NCBI GenBank assembly: GCA_046538375.1
Contig: JBKHJA010000088.1
Span: 1 to 11,715 of the forward strand
Length of the DNA: 11,715 nucleotides
Reading direction: 5' to 3'
Source of the DNA: JBKHJA01 sp046538375
GTDB lineage: Bacteria > Acidobacteriota > Aminicenantia > Aminicenantales > Aminicenantaceae
The notes beneath the pieces were generated by a model. The model saw nothing but the letters and a program-made list of their open reading frames with translations, had not been told where the DNA came from and ran no database searches. The position numbers and the translations under genes are program-made. Positions within the stretch are counted from its first letter, which is position 1. The number at the start of each line of letters is the position of its first letter. Positions 7,455 to 11,715 of the stretch are shown one piece after another.

Positions 7455-8321
7455 TCAGGTGAGGTAGTCGTCTTTCAGCAATTCATAAATCAGCTCATTC
7501 TGGGATACGATTCTTTTCTTATTCAGCAGCGCCAGCTCGGTGGCTAAAGCGTTTATAATCATGGTGACCGCAGAGATAGAATTGGTGAACATCAAATTTT
7601 TGGTATGAACCAGGAGAGTGTGGTGAGAACAGTTGACCAAAGGAGCTGTTAATTTATCGGTGATGGACAGACAGGTCACTTCCCGCTCATAACAAAACTT
7701 CATGGACTTTATGGTCTCGCTTGAATAAGGGGGGAAAGAAAGCCCAAACACCACATCCCGCCTGCCAAGATTGATCAGTCTTTCTATGAAGGAATGTTCA
7801 TCCATGCCGCAAAAATAGGCTCTGAGTCCTGCTTGATTGAAAAGATAGGCAGCCAGACGCGCCAGTATAGAGCTAACCCCGATCCCTACGGTAGAAACAC
7901 TCCGGGACTTTCTCAGGTGATCGATGAACACTTCAATTTTTTCCCTTTCTATGCCGTTTATGGTCTGGTTGATATTCTCCACTTCTTGTCCAGCTATCTT
8001 GAGAACAGTGGAAATCTTGTTCTCATCATGGGCCAGGAGTTTGAATCGTTCCTCAGGGACCATTTCCTCTTTCAACTCATTGATGCGGGAGGCTTTGAGC
8101 TGATAAAAGCCAGAATACCCTAACTTGCGGGCAAATCTTACCAATGTGGCTGAACTGGTGCCCGCAGATTGGGCCAGATTGACAGCGGATTGGCTGAACA
8201 CAGTATGATGGTTGTTGAGGATATAATCGGCGATCTTCTTTTCTTTTGGCGACAGCTGATGGTACTTGTTGATGATTCTCTGCTTGAGGGATAGTTTGTG
8301 GAGTCCTTCCTTTTCTTTCAT
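7455..8321 (-). CDS. MurR/RpiR-family transcriptional regulator (HTH + SIS)
   Basis: This encodes 288 residues, the usual size for the family. The N-terminal RpiR-type helix-turn-helix domain spans about 10-85: LSPKEKKIADYIL, then the recognition region TSSATLVRFARKLGYSGF at 55-72. A SIS sugar-isomerase-like domain spans about 125-260 (VSTVGIGVSSILARLAAYL, then DVVFGLSF). The loop that binds sugar phosphate in classical members (SGxT-like) is replaced by FPPYSSET at 196-203, so the effector may not be a phosphosugar. The ATG at 8321 is preferred because AGAGGA sits seven bases upstream; an in-frame TTG at 8363 would add 14 residues but has no ribosome site. It lies between the dehydratase gene and the receptor gene in the same orientation, so it may regulate either or both. 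Direction of control (repressor or activator) cannot be read. Confidence 0.9.
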   Translation of the reverse strand: MKEKEGLHKLSLKQRIINKYHQLSPKEKKIADYILNNHHTVFSQSAVNLAQSAGTSSATLVRFARKLGYSGFYQLKASRINELKEEMVPEERFKLLAHDENKISTVLKIAGQEVENINQTINGIEREKIEVFIDHLRKSRSVSTVGIGVSSILARLAAYLFNQAGLRAYFCGMDEHSFIERLINLGRRDVVFGLSFPPYSSETIKSMKFCYEREVTCLSITDKLTAPLVNCSHHTLLVHTKNLMFTNSISAVTMIINALATELALLNKKRIVSQNELIYELLKDDYLT

Positions 8322-8334
8322 AGAACTGTCCTCT

Positions 8335-8363
8335 ATTATCTCCCCTGACTTTGTCTGAGTCAA
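8335..8363 (-). promoter_or_regulatory. Possible promoter for the RpiR-type regulator, with an inverted repeat
   Basis: The minus strand has TTGACT (8363-8358) and GATAAT (8340-8335) with a 17-base spacer, a good sigma70 match. TGACT (8346-8350) and AGTCA (8358-8362) form an inverted repeat covering the -35 and spacer, a plausible autoregulatory site. Against it, the expected start would fall inside or just after the Shine-Dalgarno of the 8321 ATG, leaving an almost leaderless message. It could therefore be chance, or serve a differently placed start. Confidence 0.35.
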
Positions 8364-8403
8364 GAGCTAACCGGGAGCATCTTTTTATGCTTCCATATTA
8401 CTT

Positions 8404-9381
8404 TTACTGACACAAGATTTCTCTCAGTGTGTCCAGAGTTATTTTTGCTCCACTCAGGATTAAAACCACATTTTTGTTTTTGAATCTTTTCTTCTCTTTG
8501 ACATATGAGGCTACAGAAAGAGCTCCTGCTCCTTCAATCAACAGATGATGTTTGGATATGCAGAGTTTAATGGCTTCTTTGATTTCATCCTCTGTCACCA
8601 GGATGAAATCATCCACATATTTCTGACAAAGATCAAAAGTCACTGCTCCTTTTTCCATGCTTCCCACTGTTCCATCAGAAAGAGAAGGCTTGAACTCCAT
8701 ATCGATGATTTTCCCAGCTTTCAGGGATTCAGCCATGACCGGAGAGTTTAAAGGCTGACATCCGATCACTTCAATATCATTATCCAGAGATTTCAAATAT
8801 CCTCCGATTCCTGCGATCAGGCTGCCGCCGCCCACCGGAACCACAACAGCATCTATCTTCTCCAGCTGTCTCTCCAGTTCTATGGCCACTGTAGCCTGTC
8901 CACCCACCACTTTGGGGTCATTGTAAGGTGAAATATATTCAAGGCCTCTCTTTTTAGCTGTCTCCCGGGCAAATACTTCTGTCTTTCCGCAGTCGTTGCT
9001 GTAAAGTTTTAAATCCACGCCGTAGAGACGGAGAAGATCAATCTTGGCAGGCGATGCATTCTCAGGGAGATAGATGGTTCCCTTGATGCCAAATTTCTTG
9101 ATCAGGTAGGCAAAAGCAGCGCCGTGGTTTCCTGAGGAGGCGGTGACCACTCCTCTGTCTAAAATTTCTCTGTCCATGGAAAGAATCTTGTTCATAGCTC
9201 CTCTCAATTTAAAGGAACCAGAAATCTGCATGTTTTCCAGTTTGAGAAAAACAGAACACTTTTCAAGCTGGCTGAGATAAGGGGAAAACTCAACCGGAGT
9301 CTCCCTGATGTGCTGCCTGATTCTTTTCTCAGCCTCCAGAGCTTCTTTCCTCACATCAACCGATGTTTCTTTATTATTCAT
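8404..9381 (-). CDS. PLP-dependent serine/threonine dehydratase (threonine ammonia-lyase family), no ACT domain
   Basis: This encodes 325 residues, the length of the short catabolic type. Such enzymes deaminate threonine or serine (or related hydroxy-amino acids) to a 2-oxo acid plus ammonia in the cytoplasm. The PLP lysine is Lys58 in GSFKLRGA (55-62). SGNHG at 83-87 and the phosphate-binding loop GGGSL at 184-188 are intact. Near the C-terminus the usual SGGN-type motif reads SGAK (310-313), keeping the Ser that contacts the PLP ring nitrogen. There is no C-terminal ACT domain, so isoleucine feedback as in biosynthetic IlvA is not expected. The LSDGTVGSMEKGAVTF segment resembles the EutB/hydroxyectoine subgroup, but no other ectoine gene is present, so substrate is left open. 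Start: AAGGAG lies five bases before the ATG. It follows a structured spacer after the peptidase gene and precedes the regulator gene. Confidence 0.9.
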   Translation of the reverse strand: MNNKETSVDVRKEALEAEKRIRQHIRETPVEFSPYLSQLEKCSVFLKLENMQISGSFKLRGAMNKILSMDREILDRGVVTASSGNHGAAFAYLIKKFGIKGTIYLPENASPAKIDLLRLYGVDLKLYSNDCGKTEVFARETAKKRGLEYISPYNDPKVVGGQATVAIELERQLEKIDAVVVPVGGGSLIAGIGGYLKSLDNDIEVIGCQPLNSPVMAESLKAGKIIDMEFKPSLSDGTVGSMEKGAVTFDLCQKYVDDFILVTEDEIKEAIKLCISKHHLLIEGAGALSVASYVKEKKRFKNKNVVLILSGAKITLDTLREILCQ

Positions 9382-9410
9382 TTTATCTCCTTAATTTAAC
9401 TTCCTTTCTC

Positions 9411-9513
9411 GGAGGGCATGAATCCACGCCTTGCAGCCAAGGAGGCATCTTCCCTTGGAACTCCCGACGATCGGTTCCCCACGGTAAGCCGAGGGGCATA
9501 TCAACCGACGGTT
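9411..9513 (-). other. GC-rich island with three stem-loops between peptidase and dehydratase genes
   Basis: By direct count 62 of 103 bases are G or C, clearly above the AT-rich bases on either side. In minus-strand order there are three hairpins. The first is 9508-9471: six outer pairs, a six-base bulge on one side, four C-G pairs, one mismatch, three pairs and a four-base loop. The second is 9458-9437 (CCAAGG with CCTTGG, ten-base loop). The third is 9430-9415 (GGCGTG with CATGCC, four-base loop). In the third, one pair is G-U if transcribed from the minus strand but A-C from the plus strand, which favours the minus strand. The arm 9471-9476 can also pair with 9464-9467, and 9503-9507 with 9509-9513, so alternative folds exist. 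It could be a cis-acting leader of the dehydratase gene, a small RNA or a dispersed repeat. No known riboswitch motif was recognised. Confidence 0.4.
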
Positions 9514-9582
9514 AATTATTTTGCGATGAATAAATGAGCATCTCTATTTCGGTGATGGAGAGTGAGCAGCAAGGAAGAGCAA

Positions 9583-11577
9583 TTAATTTTCTCCGGGTTT
9601 AAGATGCTCGTTGAACCATTCGATTTCCCTGGTCAGCCGATCAAACTGATGGTCCAGCTTCCGGATCCCGTGATATTCCCCCGGATAGATGATGAGTTCT
9701 GTCTCCACTCCTAATCTTTTCAGGCTGAGATACATCTGCTCAGTCTGAGGCAGAGGACAGCGGTAATCGAACTGACCGCACATGAACAGGGTGGGAGTTT
9801 TCACTCTGGTCACATCTTTGATGGGAGATATCTCCCAGTAGAGCTCACAATTCTCCCAGGGAAGTCCGAGCTCTTCCTCCCACCATAGATGAAGGTCATC
9901 ATAGCCGTAACAGCTGAAATAGTCAGCTTCGCCGGCCCCTGATATGGCTGCCTGGAAACGCTGGGTCCGGGTGATGGCATAGTTGGTCATGATCCCCCCG
10001 TAGCTCCAGCCGTAAATTCCGAGCCTTTCCGGGTCCACGTAGCCCTGTTTTATGACATAATCCACTCCGGCCATGATGTCCTTCAAATCCTTGTTCCCCC
10101 AGTCCGCCCAGATATCCCGGCCAAATGGCTCCCCATAACCTGAACTCCCGCGAGGATTTGTAAACAGCACCACGTAGCCTTTGGCTGCTAAAAGCTGAAA
10201 TTCATGGCGGAATGAGGTGGAGTATTGTGAATTTGGACCCCCGTGTACTCTTACCACCATGGGATATCTTTTGTCTGGACGAAAACCAACGGGTTTCATC
10301 ACCCAGCCCTCTATCTCTTGTCCATCAAAGCTTTCATAATGGATGTTCGCCGGTTCACTGAGCTTGAGTTCAGCCATAAGTTCATCATTGAGGGATGTCA
10401 ATTTTTTTATTTCCTTTCCCTCTGAACTGGCAATATAAAGCTCTGGAGGGGAAAGGGAATGTTCCATGGTAAAAGCAATGTATTTCCCGTCAGGAGACAT
10501 CACAGGCTCCTGGATGGTCCGCTCTCCAGAAACCACCCGCTCTATCTCTCCTCCAGAAGACAGCATGCGGCAGAGATGAAAATTTCCGCTGTCTTCTAAA
10601 ATAAAATAGATGTATCTATCATCTGCTGACCATATGGGTTTACCCCTCACATTCCTGTCCACTCCGCCAGAAATTCTCTCAGGTTTTCCTTCCTCCGCGG
10701 GAACTATCCACAGAAAGGTGGTCCCGTACACAGGATTAGCTCCTCCTAAATAGGCAACAAACTGACCATCATGCGACCACCGGGGTTTGGTATCCCCTCT
10801 TTCATCAACCGAGAGCTTCCTTATCTTCCCGCTCTCCACATTCAATGTCCAGATATCGGTGTTCCTGTTGGCATCGGGATTCTCGGTGCGGTTGGAGGAA
10901 AACACAATCTCTTTGCCGTCAGGAGAAAAGCTGATATCGCTCTGATCATACTGGCCCTGGGTGAGCTTTTCAGGCTTCCCCCCTTCAACTGAAATCAGCC
11001 AGATATGATTCCGCTTATCATCCAGATATCCGACCCTGTCCCGCTTATGCTGCAGCCGCTTGACCACGATCACCTCAGATTCTTTTTTCTTCTCTTTTTC
11101 TTTTTCCTCTTCCTCAGGTTCAGGATCTTTGGCGATGAAAGCTATTTTCGAGCTGTCCGGAGACCAGGCAAAGCTTTTAACTCCACTTCCCATCTCGGTC
11201 AGCTGATAAGGTTCTCCGCCTTTAGTGTTGAACAGCCAGATCTGATTCTTTTCTTTTCTGCTGGAAAGAAAGGCCAGATATTTTCCGTCTGGAGACCAGT
11301 CAGGACTGGTATCTGCCTTGGAGTGATTTGTCAGTCTGACCGGTGTTCCGCCTTTAGCAGGAATCATCCACAGGTCAGAGTTTGAGCGGTTCTTCTCCTT
11401 ATCCTTCACTGTCACCACATAGGCGATCCACTTCCCGTCGGGCGAAAATGTGGGCTGGCTTATCTGCTTGAAATGGAAAAAGTCTTCAGCCGTGATTTTC
11501 CTTTTTTGATTCTCCTCGGCAAAAACCGAACAACATAAAATGAGAAAAATCAGTGGAATCACACAATGCCTTTTCAT
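9583..11577 (-). CDS. Exported S9-family (prolyl oligopeptidase-type) peptidase
   Basis: This encodes 664 residues. A signal peptide covers 1-20 (ending SVFA before EEN), so it acts in the periplasm or outside the cell. A beta-propeller built from seven PD40/TolB-like repeats runs from about 43 to 400, each marked by an F/W/M-S-P-D-G-K-like motif. It contains a charged Glu/Lys-rich insert at 151-168. The alpha/beta-hydrolase domain follows from about 420. The oxyanion segment is HGGPN from His445, and the nucleophile Ser525 is in GWSYGG. The Asp is Asp604 in GQFDYRCP and the His is His636 in GEYHG, giving a complete triad. Such enzymes trim short peptides (dipeptidyl- or acylaminoacyl-peptidase types); exact specificity is not readable. 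The ATG at 11577 has AGAGGTG a few bases upstream. It is the first gene after a strong promoter, and no terminator follows before the dehydratase gene. Confidence 0.94.
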   Translation of the reverse strand: MKRHCVIPLIFLILCCSVFAEENQKRKITAEDFFHFKQISQPTFSPDGKWIAYVVTVKDKEKNRSNSDLWMIPAKGGTPVRLTNHSKADTSPDWSPDGKYLAFLSSRKEKNQIWLFNTKGGEPYQLTEMGSGVKSFAWSPDSSKIAFIAKDPEPEEEEKEKEKKKESEVIVVKRLQHKRDRVGYLDDKRNHIWLISVEGGKPEKLTQGQYDQSDISFSPDGKEIVFSSNRTENPDANRNTDIWTLNVESGKIRKLSVDERGDTKPRWSHDGQFVAYLGGANPVYGTTFLWIVPAEEGKPERISGGVDRNVRGKPIWSADDRYIYFILEDSGNFHLCRMLSSGGEIERVVSGERTIQEPVMSPDGKYIAFTMEHSLSPPELYIASSEGKEIKKLTSLNDELMAELKLSEPANIHYESFDGQEIEGWVMKPVGFRPDKRYPMVVRVHGGPNSQYSTSFRHEFQLLAAKGYVVLFTNPRGSSGYGEPFGRDIWADWGNKDLKDIMAGVDYVIKQGYVDPERLGIYGWSYGGIMTNYAITRTQRFQAAISGAGEADYFSCYGYDDLHLWWEEELGLPWENCELYWEISPIKDVTRVKTPTLFMCGQFDYRCPLPQTEQMYLSLKRLGVETELIIYPGEYHGIRKLDHQFDRLTREIEWFNEHLKPGEN

Positions 11578-11607
11578 TTTCGCACCTCTCTTTCTGATAA
11601 AAATTCT

Positions 11608-11625
11608 TGCCTATTTTATAAGGCA
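11608..11625. repeat. Inverted repeat enclosing the -10 box of the peptidase promoter
   Basis: TGCCT (11608-11612) and AGGCA (11621-11625) are perfect inverted arms eight bases apart, and the spacer is the -10 region itself. A dimeric regulator bound here would block or guide RNA polymerase. The arms are only five bases long, so operator function is an inference. Confidence 0.35.
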
Positions 11626-11642
11626 GACACTCAAGTTGTCAA
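11613..11642 (-). promoter_or_regulatory. Strong sigma70-like promoter for the S9 peptidase gene
   Basis: The minus strand has a perfect -35 TTGACA (11642-11637). The -10 can be read as TATAAA with a 16-base spacer (11620-11615) or TAAAAT with an 18-base spacer (11618-11613). Transcription would start near 11607, about 30 bases before the ATG at 11577, which fits a normal short leader. In the remaining bases up to 11715 I see no gene I can support. Confidence 0.7.
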
Positions 11643-11715
11643 CGATTTGCCCTCGTTGTAAGCGTCTTTTTTTCCGGGGTAAAAAGATGTTTGGGGATGG
11701 CTGAAGCGACCATTG

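Noticed and set aside
8322..8363. N-terminal extension of the RpiR regulator from the TTG at 8363.
   Set aside because: No Shine-Dalgarno precedes the TTG, while the ATG at 8321 has AGAGGA at seven bases and gives the normal family length.
8373..8394. Hairpin (GGAAGCAT / ATGCTCCC, six-base A-rich loop) just after the dehydratase stop, considered as its terminator.
   Set aside because: On the minus strand no T tract follows the hairpin, and the stem has an A-C mismatch. Its T run is in the loop of the opposite strand.
4368..9381. SusCD-type glycan utilisation locus, or a hydroxyectoine utilisation cluster based on the EutB-like dehydratase.
   Set aside because: There is no SusD, glycoside hydrolase or other ectoine gene; a receptor and a dehydratase alone do not define either system.
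9411..9513. T-box, c-di-GMP, TPP or cobalamin riboswitch in the spacer before the dehydratase gene.
   Set aside because: None of the recalled core motifs is present; GTGGGGAACC only loosely recalls the T-box TGGNACC and is two bases too long.
11074..11127. Glu/Lys-rich low-complexity stretch in the S9 peptidase, considered as a frameshift or insertion.
   Set aside because: The frame is continuous and the propeller repeats resume on both sides; a charged loop between blades is a simple explanation.
11661..11690. AT-rich inverted repeat (TCTTTTT / AAAAAGA) upstream of the peptidase promoter, considered as a terminator of a preceding gene.
   Set aside because: The stem is nearly all A-T and there is no stable GC stem followed by a T tract; chance in AT-rich DNA is more likely.

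Overview
The window carries six long protein-coding genes, all on the minus strand, so the biological reading order runs from base 11715 down to base 1. The gene set suggests a member of the Acidobacteriota or a related lineage, with Candidatus Aminicenantes the best guess. The grounds are an exported GWxTD-domain protein, an Oar-like TonB-dependent receptor with a carboxypeptidase-regulatory-like N-terminus and no SusD partner, a sulfatase-fold protein fused to TPR repeats, and a large exported S9 peptidase. This placement rests on recalled gene-content patterns and is an inference. Four of the six proteins have export signals, so the locus mostly concerns the cell envelope and nutrient capture.

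Layout in transcription order. (1) 11577-9583 is an exported S9 prolyl-oligopeptidase-type peptidase behind a strong sigma70-like promoter (TTGACA at -35) whose -10 box lies inside an inverted repeat. (2) 9582-9382 is a 200-base spacer with a GC-rich island (9411-9513) that can fold into three consecutive stem-loops. (3) 9381-8404 is a short PLP-dependent serine/threonine dehydratase without an ACT domain. (4) 8321-7455 is a MurR/RpiR-family regulator (HTH plus SIS) with its own possible promoter. (5) 7454-7218 is an AT-rich spacer with a good promoter, two palindromes and a roughly 170-nt leader that contains a very strong Shine-Dalgarno followed by a three-codon mini-ORF. (6) 7217-4368 is the TonB-dependent receptor, closed by a textbook intrinsic terminator at 4304-4340. 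(7) 4299-2086 and 2081-15 are a sulfatase-superfamily/TPR fusion and a GWxTD/TPR protein, four bases apart and evidently one operon.

How the genes may work together (inference): the peptidase cuts peptides outside the cytoplasm, the receptor imports some substrate through the outer membrane, and the dehydratase deaminates hydroxy-amino acids. The RpiR regulator sits between the catabolic gene and the receptor gene and could control both. The sulfatase-like/GWxTD pair is transcriptionally separated by the terminator and looks like an envelope module of unknown role. Its catalytic position holds Thr instead of the Cys/Ser that becomes formylglycine, so true sulfatase activity is doubtful.

I see no mobile element, CRISPR array, tRNA or rRNA. 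No wholly new system is evident. The most interesting signals are the structured spacer at 9411-9513, the mini-ORF leader of the receptor gene, and the Thr-type sulfatase fold paired with GWxTD.
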